From: Paractinoplanes polyasparticus
GTDB lineage: Bacteria; Actinomycetota; Actinomycetes; Mycobacteriales; Micromonosporaceae
Direction: 5' to 3'
DNA: 64,000 bases
Assembly (NCBI RefSeq): GCF_019710575.1
Contig: NZ_JAHWFK010000043.1
Coordinates: 1-64,000, forward strand
This document shows positions 34,170 to 41,932 of this stretch, in pieces; positions within the stretch are counted from its first letter, which is position 1; every line of letters begins with the position of its first letter. The position numbers were made by a program, and so were the translations under genes. The notes under the pieces were generated by a model. That model was given only the letters and a program-made list of their open reading frames with translations. It was not told the DNA's origin and searched no databases.

Positions 34170-35591
34170 TTACAGAATCGGCGCCGGCGCGTACTTCGCG
34201 GCGTCCGGGTGCGCCGCGACGATCGTGGCGACCCGGTCGGCCACGGCCCGCACCTGCGAGGGGGCGGCGCCCACGAAGGCGGCGCGGTCGGCGACCAGCG
34301 TGTCGATCTCGGCGCGGGTCAGGGCGAGGCGGCCGTCGGCGGCGAGCCGGTCGAACAGGTCGTTGACCGTGGCGCCCTTCTCGCGCATGGCCAGCGCGAC
34401 CGCGACGGCGTGCTCCTTGATCACCTCGTGGGCGACCTCACGGCCGACGCCCTTGCGCACGGCCGCGACCAGGATCTTGGTCGTCGCCAGGAACGGCAGG
34501 AACCGGTCGAGCTCACGGGCGATCACCGCGGGGTAGGCGCCGAACTCGTCGAGCACCGTGAGAAATGTCTGGAACAGGCCGTCGGTGGCGAAGAACGCGT
34601 CCGGCAGGGCGACCCGGCGGACCACCGAGCAGGAGACGTCGCCCTCGTTCCACTGGTCGCCGGCCAGTTCGCCGACCATCGACAGGTAGCCGCGGACGAT
34701 CACGGCGAGCCCGTTGACCCGCTCGGACGAGCGCGTGTTCATCTTGTGCGGCATCGCCGACGAGCCGACCTGGCCCGGCTTGAAGCCCTCGGTCACCAGT
34801 TCCTGGCCGACCATCAGGCGGATCGTGGTGGCCAGCGAGGACGGACCGGCGACGATCTGGGCGAGCGCGGAGACCACGTCGAAGTCGAGTGAGCGCGGGT
34901 AGACCTGGCCGACGCTGCTGAGGACGCGCTCGAAGCCCAGGTGGCCGGCGACGCGCTGCTCGAGGGAGCCGAGCGCGTCGAAGTCACCGTCGAGCAGGTC
35001 GAGCTGGTCGGCGGCGGTGCCGACCGGGCCCTTGATGCCCCGCAGCGGGTACCGGGCGATCAGGTCGTCGAGACGCTCGTACGCGATGAGTAGCTCTTCG
35101 GCCGCCGAGGCGAACCGCTTGCCGAGCGTGGTCGCCTGCGCGGCGACGTTGTGCGAGCGGCCGGTCATTACCAGGTCGGAGTACTCGACTGCGCGCTCGG
35201 TGAGCCGGGCCAGCGCGGCGATCACGCGGGACCGGATCAGCTCGAGCGACGCCCTGATCTGGAGCTGCTCCACGTTCTCGGTCAGGTCGCGCGAGGTCAT
35301 TCCCTTGTGGATCTGCTCGAAGCCGGCGAGCGCGCTGAACTCTTCGATGCGGGCCTTCACATCGTGCCGGGTCACCCGCTCGCGGGCCGCGATCGAGCCC
35401 AGGTCGACCTGGTCGAGCACCGACTCGTAGGCCTCGACGGCGCCCTCGGGCACGGCCACACCGAGGTCGCGCTGAGCCTTGAGCACGGCCAGCCAGAGCC
35501 GGCGTTCCATGCGGATCTTTTCCTCCGGCGACCACAGGGACACCAGGTCGGTCGAGGCGTAACGAGCGGCGAGGACGTTCGGGATGGTCAC
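34170..35591 (-). CDS. purB: Adenylosuccinate lyase
   Basis: A 473-residue fumarase/aspartase-superfamily enzyme acting twice in purine synthesis (SAICAR and adenylosuccinate cleavage). Conserved marks are GMTSRDLTENVEQ, GRSHNVAAQATTLGKRFA and the mobile signature loop GSSAMPHKMNTRSSERVNG. The GTG start overlaps the stop of the MFS gene by GTGA, which places purB downstream of arsR-MFS in one transcript, an unusual place for it. No separate promoter is visible within the overlap, though one inside the MFS gene is possible. Confidence 0.95.
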   Translation of the reverse strand: MTIPNVLAARYASTDLVSLWSPEEKIRMERRLWLAVLKAQRDLGVAVPEGAVEAYESVLDQVDLGSIAARERVTRHDVKARIEEFSALAGFEQIHKGMTSRDLTENVEQLQIRASLELIRSRVIAALARLTERAVEYSDLVMTGRSHNVAAQATTLGKRFASAAEELLIAYERLDDLIARYPLRGIKGPVGTAADQLDLLDGDFDALGSLEQRVAGHLGFERVLSSVGQVYPRSLDFDVVSALAQIVAGPSSLATTIRLMVGQELVTEGFKPGQVGSSAMPHKMNTRSSERVNGLAVIVRGYLSMVGELAGDQWNEGDVSCSVVRRVALPDAFFATDGLFQTFLTVLDEFGAYPAVIARELDRFLPFLATTKILVAAVRKGVGREVAHEVIKEHAVAVALAMREKGATVNDLFDRLAADGRLALTRAEIDTLVADRAAFVGAAPSQVRAVADRVATIVAAHPDAAKYAPAPIL

Positions 35592-36892
35592 GGCACCGAT
35601 TGTTTCACGGCACCGGTTTCGGGCTCCGGCAGCTTGTGCTGCAAGGTGCGAACGTCCCGGCTCGACAGCATGAAGATCACCGAGAGCGTCATCAGCACGG
35701 TGGCGCCGATCAGCGTCGTCTCGATCCCCACGACGTGGGCGAACGGGCCCACCGCCATCTCGCCGATCGGGATGGCGACAAAAGAGCCGACCATGTCGTA
35801 CGAGTAAACGCGGGCCAGCTTGTCGGCCGGGATGTGCTCCTGCATGGTCGTCTCCCACGCGATGCCGAACTGCTCCACCATCAGGCCCGCCACCAGCGCG
35901 CCACCGATGAGCAGCCACAGGTGCGGATAGACGCCGAGGATCAGCACCGGAATCGACATGAACAACGTGCTGAACACGCCGAAGAGCAGCATCCGCCGCA
36001 TCCGCAGACGCATCGCCAGCAGGGCGCCGACGATCATTCCGAGGGTCTCGGCCGCCAGAACCAGGCCCCAGGCCCGGCGCCCGATCGTGTCATCGGCGAC
36101 GACCGGCCCGAGCACGAAGAGCGAGCCGCTCCAGGCCGCGTTGAGCACGCAGAAGCCGGCCACCACGACCCACAGCCAGGTGCGCGAGCGGAACTCCGAC
36201 CACCCCGTGCGCAGGTCGGCGAAGATGTTGGGGCGGGACGGCTCGACGGCCGCCTCGCCCGGGGTCTTCTCGTCGCCGATGACGCCGGGCGCGGGCTCGG
36301 CCTCGGGCGCCGGCGGCACTCGCAGAAAGGCGAAGAGCAGGGCGCTGACCAGGAAGGTGGCGGCGTCGACAGCGATGCCCCAGCCCGGGTTGGTCGCGGC
36401 CACCACCACGCCGGCGAGCGGGGCGCCCAGCACGGCAGCCGAGTTGAGCGCCACCCGGTTGAGCCCGTTGGCCTGCTGGCGGATCTCGGCCGGAACGATC
36501 TGCGGCAGGATCGACGACGTCGCGGGCAGAGCGAGCGCGCCGACCATGCCGTTGAGCGCCGAGATGGCGATGAGTAGTGGAATCGTGGCCGTGCCGGTGA
36601 GCACCAGGGTGGCGACGATCGCCTGCGTGACGAAGGCGGCCAGGCTGGCCCCGACCATCAGCAGATGTTTGGGCAGGCGGTCGGCGAGCACCCCGCCGAA
36701 GAGCAGGAAGATGACGTTGACCAGGGTGCGGGCCCCGACCACCAACCCCAGGTCGGTGGCCGAGCCGGTCAGGTCGAGGACGGCGAAGGCGAGCGCGATC
36801 GGCGCGAACGAGTTCCCCAGCGCGTTGATCGTGCGACCGCCGATGAGCAGGCGGAAAGCGGGGATGCGAAAGGGCGCCAAGGCGGTGCTCAT
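35588..36892 (-). CDS. MFS transporter
   Basis: A 434-residue permease with 12 hydrophobic helices (opening APFRIPAFRLLIGGRTINALG; loop FGGVLADRLPKHLLMVG between helices 2 and 3). It resembles the enterobactin-exporter/macrolide-efflux type of drug exporters. The ATG overlaps the arsR-like stop by one base (TGATG) and its stop overlaps purB (GTGA), so all three are translationally coupled. Substrate unknown; the regulator beside it suggests inducible efflux. Confidence 0.87.
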   Translation of the reverse strand: MSTALAPFRIPAFRLLIGGRTINALGNSFAPIALAFAVLDLTGSATDLGLVVGARTLVNVIFLLFGGVLADRLPKHLLMVGASLAAFVTQAIVATLVLTGTATIPLLIAISALNGMVGALALPATSSILPQIVPAEIRQQANGLNRVALNSAAVLGAPLAGVVVAATNPGWGIAVDAATFLVSALLFAFLRVPPAPEAEPAPGVIGDEKTPGEAAVEPSRPNIFADLRTGWSEFRSRTWLWVVVAGFCVLNAAWSGSLFVLGPVVADDTIGRRAWGLVLAAETLGMIVGALLAMRLRMRRMLLFGVFSTLFMSIPVLILGVYPHLWLLIGGALVAGLMVEQFGIAWETTMQEHIPADKLARVYSYDMVGSFVAIPIGEMAVGPFAHVVGIETTLIGATVLMTLSVIFMLSSRDVRTLQHKLPEPETGAVKQSVP

Positions 36893-37419
36893 CAGGACTC
36901 CATCTCGAACATCGCGACTGTCGTGCTGGTGCGGATGGTGCCGGGTGTGTGCGGCGGCTGGGCCGCATCGTGCAACTCGCGCAGCACGCCGGCGATCGTG
37001 TTGTGCAACTCGCGCCATCTAACGGGATCGATCCAGAACTCGCCGTCCCCCAGCAGAGCCGGCGCGGGCGGTCCGCCCGCCGCCGACCAACGGCCCTGCG
37101 CGACGCGCCGGATGAGCTCGTGGCCGAGCGCGGTGTAGAGCGCCTCCTTCCCGTCTGCGGACTCGGGCGCACGGTCGCGAGCGGGATCGTATCGATAGCG
37201 CTTGGCGATGCCGCCCCGGATTTTCTCCTCGCCGGCGGCCTCGACGACGCCGGCCGAGTGCAGGTTGCGCAGGTGGTAGCTCGCGTTGGCGTGGGTGAGC
37301 CCGAGTTCGCGGGCCACCTCGGCCGCGGTGAGCGGGGTGCTGGTGAGCAACGACAGAATGCGAAGGCGAACCGGGTGGGCCATCGCCCGGAGCGCGGCCC
37401 CCTCATCTCCCAAAGGCAT
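36892..37419 (-). CDS. ArsR-type winged-helix regulator
   Basis: A 175-residue protein: ArsR/HTH_20 domain at residues 5-85 (MAHPVRLRILSLLTSTPLTA, AAEVARELGLTHANASYHLRNL, AGVVEAAGEEKIRGGIAKRY) and a helical C-terminal half typical of regulators paired with MFS exporters. No Cys pair is present, so it is not a metal sensor of the ArsR kind. Start placed at ATG 37419, probably leaderless: TTGGAC-N18-TAGACT ends eight bases before it. It heads arsR-MFS-purB. Confidence 0.82.
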   Translation of the reverse strand: MPLGDEGAALRAMAHPVRLRILSLLTSTPLTAAEVARELGLTHANASYHLRNLHSAGVVEAAGEEKIRGGIAKRYRYDPARDRAPESADGKEALYTALGHELIRRVAQGRWSAAGGPPAPALLGDGEFWIDPVRWRELHNTIAGVLRELHDAAQPPHTPGTIRTSTTVAMFEMES

Positions 37420-37471
37420 GTTGGGGAGTCTAGGGCGCGGCATGCCGACTGTCCAATGATTGTTGGGGAGT
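37419..37471 (-). promoter_or_regulatory. Promoter/operator of the arsR-MFS-purB operon
   Basis: TGTTGGGGAGT occurs twice in direct orientation (37419-37429 and 37461-37471), and the second copy overlaps a dyad CCAA-N6-TTGG (37453-37466). The first copy overlaps the start codon and the putative -10 box of the regulator. These are likely binding sites for the ArsR-type protein. Confidence 0.5.
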
Positions 37472-37548
37472 GGCACACTGCACGGCAAGCGGCTTTGCCG
37501 TTAAAGTTACCGACGAGTAGGTCGACTCAGCCTGAAAGGTCTCCACCG

Positions 37549-38001
37549 ATGACTGATTTCAACCCGGACTCGCTCGCCGATATCGGGCCGAAGGAGTTCG
37601 CACAGCTCGTCAAGGCGACGCCGGACGCCAAGCTGGCCGAGGTGATGGCCGGCGACTCGCGCGCCAAGATCCTCGACGAGGTCTTCAACCGGATGCCCAC
37701 CCTGTTCCGCCCCGAGAAGGCCGGCAACACCACTGCGGTCATCCACTGGATCATCACCGGCGGCGCGGGCGGCGCGAGCGACACGTACGAGACGGTGATC
37801 GAGAACGGCGCCTGCACGGTCACCAACCAGCCGGTCCGTGAGCCCAAGCTGGCCATGACCATGGACCCGGTGACGTTCCTCAAGGTCGTCTCGGGCGACG
37901 GCAACCCGATGATGATGTTCATGACCGGCAAGATCAAGGCCAAGGGCGACCTGGGCCTGGCGGCCAACGTGGCCAAGCTCTTCGACATCCCGAAGGGCTG
38001 A
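37549..38001 (+). CDS. SCP2 sterol-binding domain protein
   Basis: A 150-residue stand-alone SCP2 domain: VFNRMPTLFRPEKAGNTTAV, then VIHWIITGG, and the C-terminal ligand-tunnel segment FLKVVSGDGNPMMMFMTGKIKAKGD typical of the family. It probably binds a hydrophobic ligand in the cytoplasm. ATG preceded by AAAGG. It diverges from the arsR-like operon and converges on the LuxR remnant behind purD. Confidence 0.88.
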   Translation: MTDFNPDSLADIGPKEFAQLVKATPDAKLAEVMAGDSRAKILDEVFNRMPTLFRPEKAGNTTAVIHWIITGGAGGASDTYETVIENGACTVTNQPVREPKLAMTMDPVTFLKVVSGDGNPMMMFMTGKIKAKGDLGLAANVAKLFDIPKG

Positions 38002-38004
38002 CGC

Positions 38005-38259
38005 TCAGAGCAGTCCGTTCTCGCGGGCGTACAGCGCAGCCTGGGTGCGGTCCCGCAGTCCGAGCCGGCCGAGGATGTGCGACACGTGGTTCTTGACGGT
38101 GCCCTCGCTGACGAAGAGCTGCGCCGCGATCTCGCGGTTGGTCGCACCTCGGGCCACTCGCCGTAGCACCTCGATCTCCCGGCCGGTGAGGCTCCACCGG
38201 TCGGGAGGCGCGCTGGTCGGCTCGGCCGGCGTGCTCTGGCTCTCGGTCGATTTGTTCCG
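38005..38259 (-). pseudogene. LuxR/NarL helix-turn-helix remnant, in frame behind purD
   Basis: Directly after the purD TAG the same frame stays open for 84 codons and encodes a complete LuxR-type DNA-binding domain: WSLTGREIEVLRRVARG, ATNREIAAQLFVSEGTVKNH, VSHILGRLGLRDRTQA, ending YARENGLL. No ATG, GTG or TTG occurs before the GTG in helix 1, so there is no usable start and the receiver domain of a response regulator is absent. Either it is the 3' stump of a deleted NarL-family gene, or it is made as a PurD extension by stop readthrough. PurD itself ends normally. Confidence 0.75.
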
Positions 38260-39501
38260 CTACAGAGAGATGCGGCCCTCGACCGCGCCCAGCGCGATGT
38301 CCCGGCGGAACTGAGAGCCGTCGAGGCGCACGCTGTCGACCAGGGTGTAGGCCGCGTCGCGGGCCGAGGCCAGGTCGGGGCCGGTGGCGGTCACGCTCAG
38401 GACGCGGCCGCCGGCCGAGATCAGGGCGCCGTCGTCGCGGCGGGCCGTGCCGGCGTGGATGACGCCGGGCACCTCGGCGCCCTCGATCACGTCGCCGGTC
38501 CGCGGAGTGCCGGGATAGTTCCGGCTGGCCACCACGACGGTGATCGCCGCGCCGTCGAGCCAGCGCAGCGGCGGGAACTGGGCCAGGGCGCCGGTGGCGG
38601 CCGCGTTCAACAATCCGGCCAGCGGCGTCTCGAGCAGCGCCAGCACGACCTGGGTCTCGGGGTCGCCGAAGCGGGCGTTGAACTCGATGACCTTGGGGCC
38701 GTCGGGGGTCAGGGCGAGCCCGACGTAGAGCAGCCCGGTGAACGGGGTGCCGCGGCGGCGCATCTCGGCCAGCGTCGGCTCCACGGTCTCGGCCAGCACG
38801 CGCGGCACCAGGTCGGCCGGCGCCCAGGTGAGCGGGGCGTACGCGCCCATGCCGCCCGTGTTGGGGCCCTCGTCGCCGTCGGCCAGGCGCTTGAAGTCCT
38901 GGGCCGGCATCAGCGGGACGGCCGCCGTGCCGTCGGTGACCACGAACAGCGAGACCTCGGGGCCGGGCAGGTATTCCTCGATCACGACCCGGCCGCACTC
39001 GGCCGCGTGCCGCTCGGCCTGGTCGCGGTCGTCGGTCACCACCACACCCTTGCCCGCGGCGAGCCCGTCGTTCTTGACCACGTACGGGACGCCGAGGTCG
39101 TCGAGCGCCCGCCCGACCTGCTCCGGCGAGGTGCACGCGTACGACCGGGCGGTGGGCACGCCGGCCGCGGCCATCACCTCCTTGGCGAACTGCTTCGACC
39201 CCTCGAGCTGGGCCGCCGCCGCACTCGGGCCGAAGCAGGCGATGCCCTTGGCCCGCACGGCGTCGGCCACCCCGGCCACCAGCGGCGCCTCGGGCCCGAC
39301 GACGACCAGGTCGGCGGCGAGCTCGACGGCGAGCGCCGCCACGGCGGCCGGATCGGTCGCCTTCACCTCGTGCAACTCGGCGACCTGGGCGATGCCGGGG
39401 TTGCCGGGGGCGGCGGCGAGGAAGTCGACGGAGGGGTCGGCAGCGAGGCCGACGGCGAGGGCATGCTCGCGCCCGCCGGAACCGATCAGAAGTACGCGCA
39501 C
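38260..39501 (-). CDS. purD: Phosphoribosylamine-glycine ligase
   Basis: A 413-residue ATP-grasp enzyme making GAR. The N-terminus MRVLLIGSGGREHAL is typical, as are YVVKNDGLAAGKGV, the ADGDEGPNTGGMGAY core and the metal-binding VIEFNARFGDPETQ. The C-terminus (FRRDIALGAVEGRISL) is of normal length, so the frame continuing after its TAG is extra. GTG start. It diverges from purA over 119 bases. Confidence 0.96.
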   Translation of the reverse strand: MRVLLIGSGGREHALAVGLAADPSVDFLAAAPGNPGIAQVAELHEVKATDPAAVAALAVELAADLVVVGPEAPLVAGVADAVRAKGIACFGPSAAAAQLEGSKQFAKEVMAAAGVPTARSYACTSPEQVGRALDDLGVPYVVKNDGLAAGKGVVVTDDRDQAERHAAECGRVVIEEYLPGPEVSLFVVTDGTAAVPLMPAQDFKRLADGDEGPNTGGMGAYAPLTWAPADLVPRVLAETVEPTLAEMRRRGTPFTGLLYVGLALTPDGPKVIEFNARFGDPETQVVLALLETPLAGLLNAAATGALAQFPPLRWLDGAAITVVVASRNYPGTPRTGDVIEGAEVPGVIHAGTARRDDGALISAGGRVLSVTATGPDLASARDAAYTLVDSVRLDGSQFRRDIALGAVEGRISL

Positions 39502-39620
39502 GACCGGCGATCCTACCGGCGGGCCGCTTCCCCACGTCGCACAGCAGGGCAGTCGCGTAAACTTCGGCAGTACCCGGACCTCTGCCGAGTACGAGCTGTC
39601 CGACGGAAGGCGTCAAGCAA

Positions 39621-40913
39621 GTGCCGGTGATCGTGTTGGTCGGCGCCCAATGGGGCGACGAGGGCAAGGGCAAAGCCACTGACCTGCTGGGCGACCGGCT
39701 CGACTACGTGGTGAAGTTCAACGGCGGAAACAACGCCGGTCACACTGTGGTGATCGAGGGCGAGAAGTACGCCCTGCACCTGCTGCCGAGCGGCATCCTT
39801 TCGCCGGGCGTCGTCCCGGTGATCGGCAACGGCGTGGTGATCGACCTCAACGTGCTGTTCCAGGAGATCGACGGTCTGGAATCGCGCGGCATCGACACGT
39901 CGCGGCTGCGCATCAGCGCGAACGCGCACGTCATCCCGTCGTACAACCGCTCGCTCGACAAGGTCAGCGAGCGTTACCTGGGCGCGCGGCGGATCGGCAC
40001 CACCGGTCGCGGCATCGGCCCGACCTACGCCGACAAGATGAACCGCGTCGGCGTCCGCGTGCAGGACCTCTTCGACGAGTCGATTCTGCGGCAGAAGGTC
40101 GAGGCGGCCCTCTCCTTCAAGAACCAGATCCTCGCGAAGATCTACAACCGCCAGGCGGTCAAGCCGGACGACGTGGTCAACGAGCTTCTGTCGTACGTGG
40201 AACGCCTGCGCCCCTACGTCGGTGACACCGCCCTCGAGCTCTCCGAGGCGCTCGACGAGGGCAAGGTCGTGCTGTGCGAGGCCGGGCAGGCCACGCTGCT
40301 CGACGTCGACCACGGCACCTACCCGTTCGTGACCAGCTCGAACGCGACGGCCGGGGGCGCCTGCACCGGTTCCGGCATCCCGCCCACCCGCATCGACCGG
40401 GTGGTCGCTGTGCTGAAGGCGTTCACCTCCCGCGTCGGCGAGGGCCCGTTCCCCACCGAACTGCACGACAAGTTCGGCGACCACCTGCGCGAGGTCGGTC
40501 AGGAGTACGGCACGACGACCGGCCGCCCGCGCCGCATCGGCTGGCTCGACCTGGTGATGGCCCGCTACGCCCAGCGGATCAACGGCGTCACCGACTTCGT
40601 TCTCACCAAACTGGACAATTACGACGACCTCGACGAGATCCCCGTTTGTATCGCGTACGAGGTGAACGGCGTCCGCCACGACGAGATGCCGATCAGCCAG
40701 TCCGACTTCCACCACGCTGTCCCGATCTTCGAGACGATGCCGGGCTGGAAGCAGAGCATCATGGGGGCCCGCTCGTTCGACGACCTGCCCAAGGAGGCGC
40801 AGGACTTCGTCGTCTTCGTCGAGGAGCGCATCCGCGCCCGCATCTCGGTGGTCGGCGTCGGCCCCGCGCGCGACCAGGTCATCGAGCGGCACTCGGTCCT
40901 GAGTGGAGCCTGA
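39621..40913 (+). CDS. purA: Adenylosuccinate synthetase
   Basis: A 430-residue GTP-dependent enzyme joining Asp to IMP. The P-loop-like VLVGAQWGDEGKGK, the catalytic NNAGHTVV, RRIGTTGRGIGPTYADK, and the C-terminal GTP-site region TKLDNYDDLDEIPVC are all intact. GTG start at 39621; TAAACT near 39558 could be a -10 box. It is followed by a kinase-like gene with no gap. Confidence 0.97.
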   Translation: MPVIVLVGAQWGDEGKGKATDLLGDRLDYVVKFNGGNNAGHTVVIEGEKYALHLLPSGILSPGVVPVIGNGVVIDLNVLFQEIDGLESRGIDTSRLRISANAHVIPSYNRSLDKVSERYLGARRIGTTGRGIGPTYADKMNRVGVRVQDLFDESILRQKVEAALSFKNQILAKIYNRQAVKPDDVVNELLSYVERLRPYVGDTALELSEALDEGKVVLCEAGQATLLDVDHGTYPFVTSSNATAGGACTGSGIPPTRIDRVVAVLKAFTSRVGEGPFPTELHDKFGDHLREVGQEYGTTTGRPRRIGWLDLVMARYAQRINGVTDFVLTKLDNYDDLDEIPVCIAYEVNGVRHDEMPISQSDFHHAVPIFETMPGWKQSIMGARSFDDLPKEAQDFVVFVEERIRARISVVGVGPARDQVIERHSVLSGA

Positions 40914-40914
40914 C

Positions 40915-41874
40915 GTGTACGACGTGGTCCTGCTCAGCCTGGCCGAGGGTCAGGGCTCCGGCGGGGGCGCGTGCGGCGCCGAGTGCGGTGGCTGCGCGCC
41001 CGCGACAGCCTGCACGCCGCGGGTTCCGGTGTTGCGGTGCGCCGACGCGCTCACCGCGGCCGGGGCCCGCGTCGAGACGGTCACCGCCGCTTCCGATCAA
41101 GAGATCGACGAGGTGCTGGCCCGGTTCGACGGCCCGGCCCGGCCCGACGGCCTCACCTGGCCCGACCCCGACAGCAAGATCCGCCTGGTGGTGGCCTCGG
41201 CGACCGACGGTCAGTTGCGCGCCGTCGTGCGCCGGCTGGTCCGGCGGTACGCTCCCCCGCCCAGCAAGCGCCCCGGCGACCTGCCCACGGGCCGTACGGT
41301 GCCCGACCTGCCGGCGCTGGCGATCCTGCCGCTCGACGCGGGCGACTCCACCGACCTCGCGGCGCAACTGGGTCTGCCCCGTACCCCCGAACAGGTGGCC
41401 GCGGCCGTCCTGGGCGGGTCGGTGCGGCGCCTCGACCTGCTGCGCAACGACGGCGGATCGGTCACGGTGGACGGTGCCCTGGTCGGCGGCATGGACGACA
41501 ACGGGCACGCGGTGCCGTGGCGGGGCCGGGTCGAGGTCGACGACGCGGTGCTGTCCGACGGCGACGAGCCGATTCTCGCCTGCGCGATCGGCAACAGCGC
41601 CGGCTACGCCGAGTTCGCCGGCCTGCGACTGCTGGCCGAGGGCGACGCGGTGGACGGTCAGGTCGAGGTCGCGGTGGCCGTGCCGTCCATCGTCAAGCAG
41701 CGGTTCCGCGGCACGAAGATGCGCGTCGAAGTGCGCCGGGCGCGCGGCCGCGCGGTCTCGGTGCTCCCCCGCGACGGCGAGATCCATTTCCTCGACGACG
41801 GGGTCGGCGGCGCGATGAACCGCAAGCGCTCGTGGTGGACCGAGGCCGGGGCCTGGGCGGTGTACGCGAGCTGA
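40915..41874 (+). CDS. Diacylglycerol-kinase-like protein with Cys-rich N-terminus
   Basis: A 319-residue protein. The N-terminus carries closely spaced Cys (GGGACGAECGGCAPATACTP), giving C-x3-C-x2-C-x5-C, which looks like a metal or iron-sulfur site. The C-terminal half (AIGNSAGYAEFAGLRLLAEG, DGQVEVAVAVPSIVKQRF, RRARGRAVSVLPRDGEIHFLDDG) recalls the lipid-kinase/DAGK C-terminal beta-sandwich, but no clear glycine-rich nucleotide loop is visible. GTG at 40915 is preferred, with GGAG seven bases upstream. It follows purA directly. Function uncertain. Confidence 0.65.
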   Translation: MYDVVLLSLAEGQGSGGGACGAECGGCAPATACTPRVPVLRCADALTAAGARVETVTAASDQEIDEVLARFDGPARPDGLTWPDPDSKIRLVVASATDGQLRAVVRRLVRRYAPPPSKRPGDLPTGRTVPDLPALAILPLDAGDSTDLAAQLGLPRTPEQVAAAVLGGSVRRLDLLRNDGGSVTVDGALVGGMDDNGHAVPWRGRVEVDDAVLSDGDEPILACAIGNSAGYAEFAGLRLLAEGDAVDGQVEVAVAVPSIVKQRFRGTKMRVEVRRARGRAVSVLPRDGEIHFLDDGVGGAMNRKRSWWTEAGAWAVYAS

Positions 41875-41932
41875 CCTACTGTGTGACTCAGGAGTAGCAG
41901 ATTTCGGACGGCATCCGGGGAGGGTCGCTTCC

